Below, one piece after another: positions 9,719-17,695 of a stretch of DNA of 64,000 bases; positions within the stretch are counted from its first letter, which is position 1; the number at the start of each line of letters is the position of its first letter. The translations under genes and the position numbers were made by a program. This DNA comes from JANLSE01 sp038214135 (GTDB lineage Bacteria > Chloroflexota > Chloroflexia > Chloroflexales > Roseiflexaceae): contig JBBQSD010000016.1 in NCBI GenBank assembly GCA_038214135.1, positions 3,301 to 67,300 on the forward strand, written 5' to 3'. Under the pieces are notes generated by a model. That model saw only the letters and a list, made by a program, of their open reading frames with translations, made no database searches and was not told the origin of the DNA.

Positions 9719-10339
9719 ATGCGAACAAGTATCTGGTTGGTGCGCCACGGGCAAACAGAACTGAACAAAGCCCGCCGCTATCAGGGAGCCAACGATAGCC
9801 CGCTCACAAAGTATGGGCAGATGCAGGTACAGGCGCTGGCACATCGGCTGCGGCGTATTCCGTTTAGCGTCGCAATCATCAGCCCAAGCGGGCGCGCCCG
9901 CGCAACTGCCGCTGCAATCCTCAGTGAGCGCACTGCTCCGGTTGTTGAGGATCAGCGCTGGGCCGAAACACACCAGGGGCGCTGGGAGGGGCTGACCTAC
10001 GCTGAAGTACGGGCGCGTTTCCCCAATGAGGTTGCAACCCGCTTTGGCGATGCACTCAATGGGCGAGCGCAGGGCGGCGAAAGCCTAGCAGAAGTCCACG
10101 CACGAGTCGGCGCTGGCTGGAATGCCATCCTGCGCGAACACCCCACCGGAAGAATACTGGTTGTTACCCATGCAACCCCTATTCAACTGGTGATGTGTGC
10201 AACGGCCAATCTCCCACCAACCCTACACTGGCGCTGGCGTGTGGATCTTGCCAGCCTGACAGTTCTGGACGTGTATGGCGCCGGGCCAATCATTCGAACC
10301 GTAAACGAAGTCACGCGCCTGGTGCCTGGCGAAGAATAG
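9719..10339 (+). CDS. histidine phosphatase family protein
   Basis: The 206-aa protein is of the phosphoglycerate-mutase-like branch of histidine phosphatases. LVRHGQTELN supplies the phospho-accepting His, SPSGRARATA the second Arg, Glu lies in the ETHQGRWEGLTYAEV segment, and VTHATP carries the second His. It is cytosolic, probably a broad-specificity phosphatase or a cobalamin/sugar phosphate phosphatase; the sequence does not decide. The ribosome-binding site is weak (GCGAGA). Repeat-filled spacers on both sides suggest it is transcribed alone. Confidence 0.9.
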   Translation: MRTSIWLVRHGQTELNKARRYQGANDSPLTKYGQMQVQALAHRLRRIPFSVAIISPSGRARATAAAILSERTAPVVEDQRWAETHQGRWEGLTYAEVRARFPNEVATRFGDALNGRAQGGESLAEVHARVGAGWNAILREHPTGRILVVTHATPIQLVMCATANLPPTLHWRWRVDLASLTVLDVYGAGPIIRTVNEVTRLVPGEE

Positions 10340-10548
10340 GAGTCAGGAGATTCCTTTCCACCATGATTCTGTAGTTCCGCAGTTCTCAGTTTGCGGTTTT
10401 TCTCTTGTCCGCAGATGACGCAGATGACACAGATTATGCGTTCGGTAGTTCTTGGTTCTCGGTTCTCGCTTCGTAATTCTGACTTCTGACTCCTGACTCC
10501 TGAATACTTGGTTCTCGGTTCTAACTTCTGAATACAAGGTTATTAACT
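10340..10548. repeat. intergenic repeats
   Basis: This spacer contains GGAGTCA/TGACTCC heptamers and the CGCAGATGA/CGCAGATGACA nonamer pair (about 10411-10432), which resembles the GCGCAGATT triplet at 19363-19380. No terminator or gene was recognised. Confidence 0.55.
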
Positions 10549-11232
10549 ATGTCACTATCCCTGATGCGAACACAACTGGCCACGCTCTTCACCCTCGATC
10601 AACACGGGCGGATGCTGTGTGTCAATGAACCAGATGATCCACCAGCGCCACGCCTGTTTATTGGCCGAACAACTGAGGGGGCGATATGGGCCATACGCTA
10701 CGATCTCCCCGATGGTCTGGTTGCGAGCCTGAACGCAATCTGTGCCGCCGAGCCAATTGCCACGCATTTCGATACAGCGCCCCAGTATGCGCCAGTCCTA
10801 CGCTCGCTGCTTGAGGTAGGAGCCGAAGAATATCGTGGACCAGCCTATATCTTCCGATCAGAAATTCCTCATGTCACTGGTGCAATACTGATCACACCCG
10901 AACAGCGAGCGGTACTCGCGCCGCATTTTCCAGAACTTATCGCTGAGTATGCACAACGGGCACCAATCGCGGTAATGGTCGAACAGGGCATTGCTGTTAC
11001 GGCCTGCTGGTGTTCGCGCCAAACCGAACACGCTGCCGAAGCTGGTATTATGAGCATTCCTGATGTTCGGCAGCGCGGATATGCAGTATGTGTCGCAGCA
11101 CAGTGGGGCAGGGCAGTTCAGGCAGCCGGAATGACAGCGCTGTATAGCACATCCTGGGATAATGTGGCATCACAGGGCGTTGCGCGCAAACTAGGCCTGC
11201 ATTTGTATGGCGAGGATTGGCAGATTACCTAG
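10549..11232 (+). CDS. GNAT family N-acetyltransferase
   Basis: The 227-aa protein has a GNAT fold in its C-terminal half. It contains a strand/loop with VTACWCSRQT, the acetyl-CoA pyrophosphate-type segment VPDVRQRGYA-like (IPDVRQRGYAVCVAAQWGRAV), and the closing TALYSTSWDNVASQGVARKLGLHLYGED, the usual N-x-x-S/A-x-x-x-A-x-K-L-G-F signature. The N-terminal half (residues 1-110) is a poorly conserved family extension. The acceptor substrate is unknown. It faces the convergent diguanylate cyclase gene 12 nt away. Confidence 0.85.
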   Translation: MSLSLMRTQLATLFTLDQHGRMLCVNEPDDPPAPRLFIGRTTEGAIWAIRYDLPDGLVASLNAICAAEPIATHFDTAPQYAPVLRSLLEVGAEEYRGPAYIFRSEIPHVTGAILITPEQRAVLAPHFPELIAEYAQRAPIAVMVEQGIAVTACWCSRQTEHAAEAGIMSIPDVRQRGYAVCVAAQWGRAVQAAGMTALYSTSWDNVASQGVARKLGLHLYGEDWQIT

Positions 11233-11243
11233 ACGAGCTTCTG

Positions 11244-12476
11244 TTAACTCATGGTGCGCGAGCCGATCAGCAGAGTTGGTTCAGGAAGCGGAACGGGCGC
11301 AACAATCTGATTACGGCCATTTGCTTTCGCCTGATAGGATGCACGATCAGCCTCATGCATCAACTCTTCACTTGTTTGAATAGATTTGGATAGCATTGCA
11401 ATACCAATGCTGATTGTCGCATGAATTGGTGCTGCCCCTTCGGCATACACAAACTCAGTCGTTTCAATTTCAGAACGAATACGTTCTGCAATAACAATAG
11501 CGTCATCAAGGCTTGTTTCTGGCAGCACAATCGCATATTCTTCACCACCAAAACGGCCAGCAATATCGTAGCTGCGAACATTCTGTGTGATAATCTTGCC
11601 GATTCCCGCAATAACCACATCTCCGGCAAGGTGGCCATAGGTATTGTTGATTGTGCGTAAATAATCGAGATCGCCCATTAGAAACGCAAGTGGGCGATTG
11701 AAGCGTTGAGCACGTGCAAATTCCTCTTCATAACGCCGATTAAAATAGCGCGCATTGAGTAGGCCGGTCTTTCCATCAGTTTGCGCCTCTTCCTGGAGCG
11801 CCGGGACCTTGAGCGCCCGATACATCAATACTAATGGCGAGAGCGCTGGTACTATCAGCCACGGGTTAATTTCCCATAGAACTGCTACAACATAGCCAAG
11901 CAACAACAGCACCATATCACTAAGAACATTTTCTAGTCTCAGCATTCCCGTCTCATGCCAATGCTTACCACGTGCCAGAACGATCGCAATACCAAGCAAG
12001 CTCTGGTTGATTAGCACAAAACAGAATGCGGCAAACGCCTTCAGTAGTACTGGGAAAAAACTCCACATCAAGAATGTATGGCTATCAAGCCAATCGCAGA
12101 GCAATCGTATGAGCGCAGCCGTGATCAGCTCAACCGCAATATTGAATGGCTGAATATACCATGCCCGCAGGCGATGACCATCAACAAAACGCTCTTTCAA
12201 CCACTCAATCACATGGTAGAGCACCACAATAACAGTAAATGTTTGTTGATCCAGAAGCAGCAAACCCGCAAAAACAAAGACTGGCGTCGCAAAATAGGCA
12301 ATATTTGTTGATGGTACTTCCGCATAAAACAACTGGGCAATCGTCGCAAGTATCGCAAAAACAATAAAGGTCAGAAGCGGATCGGCTGTTGGGCTTGGCG
12401 TTGGCAGCGACACAAATGCACAGACTGTACCAAACAGTAATATAGCCGTAACATACAATTTCCCTTGGAGCGACAT
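11244..12476 (-). CDS. membrane diguanylate cyclase (GGDEF)
   Basis: The 410-aa protein has about seven to eight membrane helices in residues 1-215, resembling a sensory membrane module, followed by a GGDEF domain. The domain has DLDYLRTINNTYGHLAGD (metal-binding Asp and nucleotide Asn), the active-site loop GGEEY, and an intact allosteric I-site RSYD five residues before it, so it probably makes c-di-GMP from two GTP and is product-inhibited. No EAL or HD-GYP partner is nearby. A GTG at 12488 is possible, but the ATG at 12476 has GAGG six bases upstream. A strong promoter 330 nt upstream and four hairpins in between imply a regulated leader. Confidence 0.92.
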   Translation of the reverse strand: MSLQGKLYVTAILLFGTVCAFVSLPTPSPTADPLLTFIVFAILATIAQLFYAEVPSTNIAYFATPVFVFAGLLLLDQQTFTVIVVLYHVIEWLKERFVDGHRLRAWYIQPFNIAVELITAALIRLLCDWLDSHTFLMWSFFPVLLKAFAAFCFVLINQSLLGIAIVLARGKHWHETGMLRLENVLSDMVLLLLGYVVAVLWEINPWLIVPALSPLVLMYRALKVPALQEEAQTDGKTGLLNARYFNRRYEEEFARAQRFNRPLAFLMGDLDYLRTINNTYGHLAGDVVIAGIGKIITQNVRSYDIAGRFGGEEYAIVLPETSLDDAIVIAERIRSEIETTEFVYAEGAAPIHATISIGIAMLSKSIQTSEELMHEADRASYQAKANGRNQIVAPVPLPEPTLLIGSRTMS

Positions 12477-12803
12477 AGCATACCTCACAGCGTGGTGCTG
12501 TTCATTTTATAAGAGCATGAAGCCCGTGCTGCCTATCCGGCACGGGCTCATTACGAACTACCTTTGCTCACGGAACCAGAGTAATCCAACCGCTGCTATT
12601 CGTGCCCATCCACGCTCTTCTGATGGGCACATCTATCGTGCCTGGGCGTATGCGATACGCCCCAACCCCGTATAGATTGGATGGAGTATTCATAGTCCGT
12701 CCAACCTCATTTGGCAGGTTCAACGGTGCGGTTATAATTCGCAGGGACGCGCTATATCACATCTGTATAACATAGCACATGTGCCTTGTTGGAGTACTAT
12801 TGC
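12477..12803 (-). promoter_or_regulatory. hairpin-rich 5' leader of the diguanylate cyclase gene
   Basis: Between a near-consensus promoter and the GGDEF start codon lies an apparent 5' leader of about 327 nt with successive inverted repeats. An imperfect stem lies at about 12675-12707. GGGCGTAT/ATACGCCC lies at 12644-12662, GTGCCCATC/GATGGGCAC at 12602-12630 and AGCCCGTGC/GCACGGGCT at 12521-12548. The last stem ends 45 nt before the start codon and is followed by TTCATGCTCTTAT, a poor T-run. It could be a riboswitch-like leader or a separate small RNA. No known riboswitch consensus, including c-di-GMP-I, was recognised. Confidence 0.45.
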
Positions 12804-12809
12804 GCTAAC

Positions 12810-12839
12810 ATTATAGAACTCACCGATGCTGTCAGTCAA
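12810..12839 (-). promoter_or_regulatory. sigma70-type promoter for the diguanylate cyclase leader
   Basis: On the minus strand TTGACT (12839-12834) is separated by 18 nt from a perfect TATAAT (12815-12810). Transcription would start near 12803 and run through the hairpin-rich leader into the GGDEF gene. Confidence 0.6.
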
Positions 12840-13103
12840 CGAAATATTGACAACACAGATATTATAGGCAACTCGGTTATCGTGGAACGGTGCGAACAGA
12901 GGCACTCAGCACCAGGTTATCGGGCGAAATCCAGCGCACACTGGGCATACGTCCAATTTCTGGAATAAGGCCGGCTGGTACAGGGAATAATCTTCTGCGC
13001 TCACCAATATTGATCACTCATATTGTATACCATAACGAGATTACCAGAACTTCGTTGCCAAACATAGGCGCTTTCATGTGTATGTATCTTTAATTTCCAA
13101 CGA
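12840..13103. other. intergenic, no gene seen
   Basis: This AT-richer spacer lies between the diguanylate cyclase promoter and the leuB terminator. Only short open frames occur, without good ribosome-binding sites or recognisable protein content. Confidence 0.4.
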
Positions 13104-13134
13104 AAGAAGCCCAACGTCGATACGTGGGCTTCTT
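13104..13134 (-). terminator. terminator of the ilv-leu cluster
   Basis: AAGAAGCCCA(A)CG pairs with CGTGGGCTTCTT across a 6-nt loop (one bulged A). On the minus strand the right arm runs into TTCTTTCG. It lies 26 nt past the leuB stop codon. Confidence 0.7.
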
Positions 13135-13159
13135 GACAACGATATAGTGCTGTTTGGAG

Positions 13160-14263
13160 CTAGACATCCACAATTCGCTGCGTGACAGCAGCACCAACTT
13201 TAGCGGTGGGATAGGTTTGTTCTCCAGGTCGGGCAATATCACCAGTGACAAAACCATCTTCTAATGCCTGATTGACGGCTGCTTCAATCGCGAGCGCTTC
13301 TTCCTCCAACCCAAGCGAGAGGCGCAACAGCATTGCTGTGCTGAGAATGGTTGCAAGCGGATTAGCAATGCCTTTCCCAGCAATATCCGGTGCGCTGCCA
13401 TGGATCGGCTCATATAGGCCCATCCGCGAACCACGCCCGCTCCCGATTGCTTCACCAAGTGATGCGGATGGCAGCATGCCCATTGATCCAGCCAGCATCG
13501 AGGCTTCGTCGGTGAGAATATCGCCAAACATATTTTCGGTGACAATCACATCGAATTGGGCTGGCCGCCGAATAAGATGCATCGCACAGGCATCAACCAG
13601 AATATGCTCAATCTGCACATCCGGAAATTCCTCACGCATTACGCGTGTCGTCACACTTCGCCACAGGCGCGAGGTTTCCAGTACATTCGCTTTATCGACC
13701 GATGTGAGCTTGCCACGGCGGCCACGCGCCAGGAGTGCGGCGGCCCGTACAATCCGCTCAATCTCGGCAGTTGTGTAGACACAGGTGTCGATAGCTCGTT
13801 CACCACCCTCAGCGAGTGTTTCGCGGCGCTTCTCACCAAAATAGATCCCGCCTGTTAGTTCCCGGACGACAACAAGATCGACGCCTTCCAGCAATTCGGG
13901 CCGCAGCGGTGAGGCGGTAATTAGGCGCGGATGCATTGCAATTGGGCGAAGGTTGGCAAACAGGCCAAGTGCTTTACGAATGCCGAGCAAGCCCTGTTCT
14001 GGGCGAACCTTGGCCTCGGGGTTATCCCATTTCGGGCCACCAACGGCACCAAGCAGCACAGCATCCGATTCCTTGCATAATCGCAGCGTTTCATCTGGCA
14101 ATGCTGTTCCAGTTGCGTCGATTGCACAACCACCCAACAATGCTGTACGGGTTTCAAAGGTATGCCCAAACCGCGTGGCAACGGCCTGAAGAACCGTATG
14201 GGCCTCAGCGACAACCTCGGGGCCGATTCCATCGCCGGGAAGTAATGTGATAATTGCGTGCAT
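13160..14263 (-). CDS. leuB: 3-isopropylmalate dehydrogenase
   Basis: It oxidises and decarboxylates 3-isopropylmalate to 2-oxoisocaproate with NAD+ in leucine synthesis. At 367 aa it has the family length. Visible motifs are LLPGDGIGPEVV at the start, GAVGGPKWDNP, RELTGGIYFGE and the NAD/Mg region EPIHGSAPDIAGKGIANPLATILS. It is the last gene of the ilvB-to-leuB cluster, 110 nt after leuD, and a terminator follows directly. Confidence 0.97.
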   Translation of the reverse strand: MHAIITLLPGDGIGPEVVAEAHTVLQAVATRFGHTFETRTALLGGCAIDATGTALPDETLRLCKESDAVLLGAVGGPKWDNPEAKVRPEQGLLGIRKALGLFANLRPIAMHPRLITASPLRPELLEGVDLVVVRELTGGIYFGEKRRETLAEGGERAIDTCVYTTAEIERIVRAAALLARGRRGKLTSVDKANVLETSRLWRSVTTRVMREEFPDVQIEHILVDACAMHLIRRPAQFDVIVTENMFGDILTDEASMLAGSMGMLPSASLGEAIGSGRGSRMGLYEPIHGSAPDIAGKGIANPLATILSTAMLLRLSLGLEEEALAIEAAVNQALEDGFVTGDIARPGEQTYPTAKVGAAVTQRIVDV

Positions 14264-14373
14264 AAATGCTCACTCTACGTATTCAGAAGTCAGGAGTCAG
14301 GAGCCAGAATGCCGAACTCACCCCTGCTGCGCTTGCCCACTCCCAATGAGAGCGGGCCAGAGATGAGGGACAT

Positions 14374-14979
14374 TTATAACGTTTGGACGCGCGCTGGATT
14401 GCTCGTCTCGAATGCGCTGATCGAATCATCTTCGGCAATTAAGAAGCCCAGCTGATCGACGCCATTGAGCAAACAATGCTTGGCAAATGGATCAATTGGG
14501 AAGGTTGTTGTGCGCCCATCAGGGAGTGTGACGGTCTGGGTCGCCAGATCAATCGTGACGGTTGTTGTTGGGTCTTCCTGGGCCAAACTGACGAGTTGTG
14601 CATGTGTTTCTGGATCGACAATGATTGGCAGTAGGCCATTCTTGAGTGAGTTGTTGCGGAAAATATCGGCGAAATCGGTTGAGATTATGGCTTTAAAGCC
14701 ATACCCTTGCAGTGCCCATGGCGCATGTTCGCGCGATGAACCACAGCCGAAATTATTGCCAGCAATCAGCACCTCGGCTCCAAACGCATCTGGTTGATTC
14801 AGCACAAAATCGGGCTTCGGGCTACCATCGGCATTATAGCGCCATGCAAAGAACAGGCCGTCGGCAAGGCCAGTTTTATCTGTCACCTTGAGCCAACGCG
14901 CGGGGATGATCTGGTCGGTATCGATATCGTTGATCGGCAAAGCCGCGATTTTGGCGCTGAAACTCTTGATTGGTTCCAT
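14374..14979 (-). CDS. leuD: 3-isopropylmalate dehydratase small subunit
   Basis: This is the small subunit of the LeuCD heterodimer that isomerises 2- to 3-isopropylmalate. The 201-aa product carries NDIDTDQIIPARWLK and FGCGSSREHAPWALQGYGFKA, both diagnostic. The frame extends upstream to 15048 through the duplicated hairpin spacer, but the ATG at 14979 (MEPIKSFSAK) is preceded by GGAGA and gives the normal length. A 194-nt spacer with two direct repeats separates it from leuC. Confidence 0.96.
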   Translation of the reverse strand: MEPIKSFSAKIAALPINDIDTDQIIPARWLKVTDKTGLADGLFFAWRYNADGSPKPDFVLNQPDAFGAEVLIAGNNFGCGSSREHAPWALQGYGFKAIISTDFADIFRNNSLKNGLLPIIVDPETHAQLVSLAQEDPTTTVTIDLATQTVTLPDGRTTTFPIDPFAKHCLLNGVDQLGFLIAEDDSISAFETSNPARVQTL

Positions 14980-15005
14980 GATATTTCTCCAGCCTCTGGA
15001 CGACA

Positions 15006-15118
15006 CATCCAGAAAACGATTCTTGGGGCCTTCGGCCCCAAACCCCATCAGGGCTACATCATTCTAAGCCTATGTCATCCAGAAAACGATTCCTGGGGCC
15101 TTCGGCCCCAAACCCCAT
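15006..15118. repeat. two direct copies of a 43-bp hairpin repeat
   Basis: Copies at 15006-15050 and 15076-15118 (70-bp offset) share CATCCAGAAAACGATTC, then a TGGGGCC-TTC-GGCCCCA stem-loop and AACCCCAT. They fill the leuC-leuD spacer. The stems might slow or partly terminate transcription, or stabilise the upstream mRNA, but this is not shown by the sequence. Confidence 0.8.
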
Positions 15119-15173
15119 TGAGGCACACAACTGATAACTTTCATACCGGCGTAAGATGAAGCGCTACCTAGAT

Positions 15174-16598
15174 CTAATTCAATAGTTTGCGCGGATCAGC
15201 GACGACACCCTCAATTGCCGAAAGGGCTGCGGTGATCGGGCTGGCCAGGAATGTGCGCGCTCCTGGCCCCTGGCGGCCTTCAAAATTGCGGTTTGATGTC
15301 GAGACTGCATACTTGCCAGGTGGCACTTTATCATCATTCATGGCCAGGCAGGCACTACATCCTGCTTCGCGCCATTCCGCACCAGCGGCCAAGAAGATCT
15401 GATCGAGACCCTCGGCCTCTGCCTGCTTCTTAATGCGCTGCGAGCCAGGAACGACCATCACACGCACGCTTGGATCAACTCTGCGATCCTTCAGCACACT
15501 AGCGGCCAGGCGCAGATCGCTGATCCGCGAGTTGGTGCAACTGCCAATGAAGACCATATCGATCTTGTGGCCGAGCAATGGCTGGCCTGGTTCGAGCGCC
15601 ATATAGCGCAGTGCCTTATCGAGCGCCACCCGCTGATTTGGATCGCTATAATCCTCAAGGCGCGGGATAGTCCCATCGATTGGCATGCCCATACCAGGAT
15701 TGGTGCCATAGGTGATCATTGGCGTCAGTTCATTGGCATCGAGCGTGATCAGCGCGTCATAGGTTGCGCCCTCATCCGTTGGCAGGGTGCGCCAGTAGGC
15801 CAGTGCCTGCTCCCAGGCTTCGCCCTGTGGTGCGCGCGGTCGGCCAGCAATATATTCGAAGGTCGTTTCATCGGGCGCAACCAAGCCAGCGCGTGCGCCA
15901 CCCTCGATCGACATATTACAGATCGTCATGCGTTCTTCCATCGAGAGCGCACGGATCGCCTCGCCAGTATATTCGAACACATAGCCAGTGCCGCCGCCAA
16001 CGCCATTCTTAGCAATAATCGCCAGAATGATATCCTTGGCCGTTACGCCAGGATGCAGCCGCCCATTGATGCGCACTTCCATCGTTTTGGGGCGCGATTG
16101 AATCAGGCATTGGGTTGCTAATACATGGCCAACCTCGGATGTACCGATACCAAAGGCCAGGGCACCAAAGGCACCATGCGTACTGGTATGGCTATCGCCG
16201 CACACAATCGTCATGCCTGGTTGCGTGAGGCCCTGTTCTGGGCCGATCACATGCACAATACCCTGGTTCTCGGTGCCAAGGGCAAACAGGGGAATGCCAA
16301 AATCACGGCAGTTCTTTTCCAACTGATTAAGCTGGGCCAAACCCTGTGGATCAAGCACTGGAATGATGCCATCTGGGCCACGCGGCGTCGTTGGTGTCGA
16401 ATGATCCATGGTTGCAAGGGTCTGGTTCGGGCGGCGAACCGGCAGGCCACGCTGGCGCAGTTCGGTAAACGCCTGTGGCGAGGTCACTTCGTGGATCAGG
16501 TGCAGATCGATATACAGCACCGCCGGTGTTTCAGGCGTTTGCGGGCGGACGATATGGGAATCCCAGATTTTCGCAAAAAGGGTGCGTGGTGTGGTCAT
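15174..16598 (-). CDS. leuC: 3-isopropylmalate dehydratase large subunit
   Basis: The 474-aa aconitase-family subunit carries the [4Fe-4S] cluster. Motifs include IVCGDSHTSTHGAFGALAFGIGTSEV, the cluster cysteines in VFIGSCTNSRISDLR and AGCSACLAMN, and the C-terminal STSNRNFEGRQG. The frame continues 85 codons upstream into ilvE sequence, but the ATG at 16598 (MTTPRTLFAKIWDSH) is the family start. It lies 16 nt after the ilvE stop, so the two are surely co-transcribed. Confidence 0.97.
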   Translation of the reverse strand: MTTPRTLFAKIWDSHIVRPQTPETPAVLYIDLHLIHEVTSPQAFTELRQRGLPVRRPNQTLATMDHSTPTTPRGPDGIIPVLDPQGLAQLNQLEKNCRDFGIPLFALGTENQGIVHVIGPEQGLTQPGMTIVCGDSHTSTHGAFGALAFGIGTSEVGHVLATQCLIQSRPKTMEVRINGRLHPGVTAKDIILAIIAKNGVGGGTGYVFEYTGEAIRALSMEERMTICNMSIEGGARAGLVAPDETTFEYIAGRPRAPQGEAWEQALAYWRTLPTDEGATYDALITLDANELTPMITYGTNPGMGMPIDGTIPRLEDYSDPNQRVALDKALRYMALEPGQPLLGHKIDMVFIGSCTNSRISDLRLAASVLKDRRVDPSVRVMVVPGSQRIKKQAEAEGLDQIFLAAGAEWREAGCSACLAMNDDKVPPGKYAVSTSNRNFEGRQGPGARTFLASPITAALSAIEGVVADPRKLLN

Positions 16599-16614
16599 AA
16601 TCCTGTATGCTCCG

Positions 16615-17535
16615 TTATACGTAATCGACCCAGCCCCATTGATCGGTTGTTTCGCCACTAAACAGGCCAAAGAATGTCTTCTGAATAGCGGTTGTGATTG
16701 GGCCGCGTGTTCCAGAACCAACGGTAATCTGATCGACTGAGCGAACCGGCGTGATTTCGGCAGCCGTGCCTGTAAAGAAGATCTCATCGGCAAGATAGAG
16801 CACTTCACGTGGCATATTCTGCTCACGAACCTCATAGCCATGGGATCGGGCAATCGTTATCGCCGCATCGCGGGTGATGCCAGGCAATAGTGATGCTGTC
16901 ACCGGGGGCGTGTAGATTATTCCATCACGGATGACAAACACATTCTCGCCAGAACCCTCGCTCAGCATCCCATTGGTATCGAGCGCAATACCCTCGGCAT
17001 ACCCATGGCGCACCGCCTCAGTGACGATCAACTGCGATGAAAGATAGTTGCCACCAGCCTTGGCCATGGCCGGTAGTGTATTCGGGGCCACCCGGCTCCA
17101 GGAAGAGACCTGGACATCGACGCCCTTTTCCAGCCCTTCGGCACCGAGATAGGCACCCCATTCCATTGCCGCGACCATCACTTCAACTGGCGCACGCAGC
17201 GGAAAGACGCCAAGCTCGCCATAACCGCGCCAGACAAGCGGCCGCACATAGGCGTTTTTCAAGCCATTTTCACGAACAGTCGCCTTGATCGCCGCCGAGA
17301 TCTCATCCTGGGTATACTTCAGATCCATACGATAGATCTTGCACGAATCGAACAATCGGCGGGTATGCAACCCAAGCCGAAAGATCACCGGGCCATTGGG
17401 CGTATCGTAGGAACGAATGCCCTCGAACACCGAAGAACCATAGTGCATGGCATGCGTCATCACATGCACCGTCGCCTGCTCCCACGGCACCATCTCGCCA
17501 TTGAACCAGATATACTTGGATGGATTAATTGGCAT
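16615..17535 (-). CDS. ilvE: branched-chain amino acid aminotransferase
   Basis: This PLP enzyme performs the last, reversible step of Leu, Ile and Val synthesis using glutamate. The 306-aa product has class IV motifs: IWFNGEMVPWEQATVHVMTHAMHYGSSVFEGIRSY at the start, YVRPLVWRGYG, the PLP-lysine in the AKAGGNYLSSQL region, and EGSGENVFVIRDG. The upstream open frame to 17718 is repeat sequence and was excluded. The ATG at 17535 has GAAGGAG seven bases upstream. Confidence 0.96.
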   Translation of the reverse strand: MPINPSKYIWFNGEMVPWEQATVHVMTHAMHYGSSVFEGIRSYDTPNGPVIFRLGLHTRRLFDSCKIYRMDLKYTQDEISAAIKATVRENGLKNAYVRPLVWRGYGELGVFPLRAPVEVMVAAMEWGAYLGAEGLEKGVDVQVSSWSRVAPNTLPAMAKAGGNYLSSQLIVTEAVRHGYAEGIALDTNGMLSEGSGENVFVIRDGIIYTPPVTASLLPGITRDAAITIARSHGYEVREQNMPREVLYLADEIFFTGTAAEITPVRSVDQITVGSGTRGPITTAIQKTFFGLFSGETTDQWGWVDYV

Positions 17536-17602
17536 ATGCTTGCTCCTTCTATGAAATAGAATAACTTTCTGCGCCTCGCAGGCTGATGGATCTTTACATT
17601 TT

Positions 17603-17695
17603 AATCGGGTATTGTTCACCCTTCCTCCACCGCAGGCTAAAGCCACGCGGCTATGGTGCATCCTCTCTTTGCCGCAGGCTGAAGCCTGCGGATTC
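17603..17695. repeat. dispersed two-hairpin repeat, copy 2
   Basis: This copy matches the elements at 2530 and 27125: AATCGGGTATTGTT, CCACCGCAGGCTAAAGCCACGCGG-type first hairpin, and CCGCAGGCTGAAGCCTGCGG second hairpin. It straddles the 3' end of cimA, whose last 15 or so codons are read from it. Confidence 0.8.
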
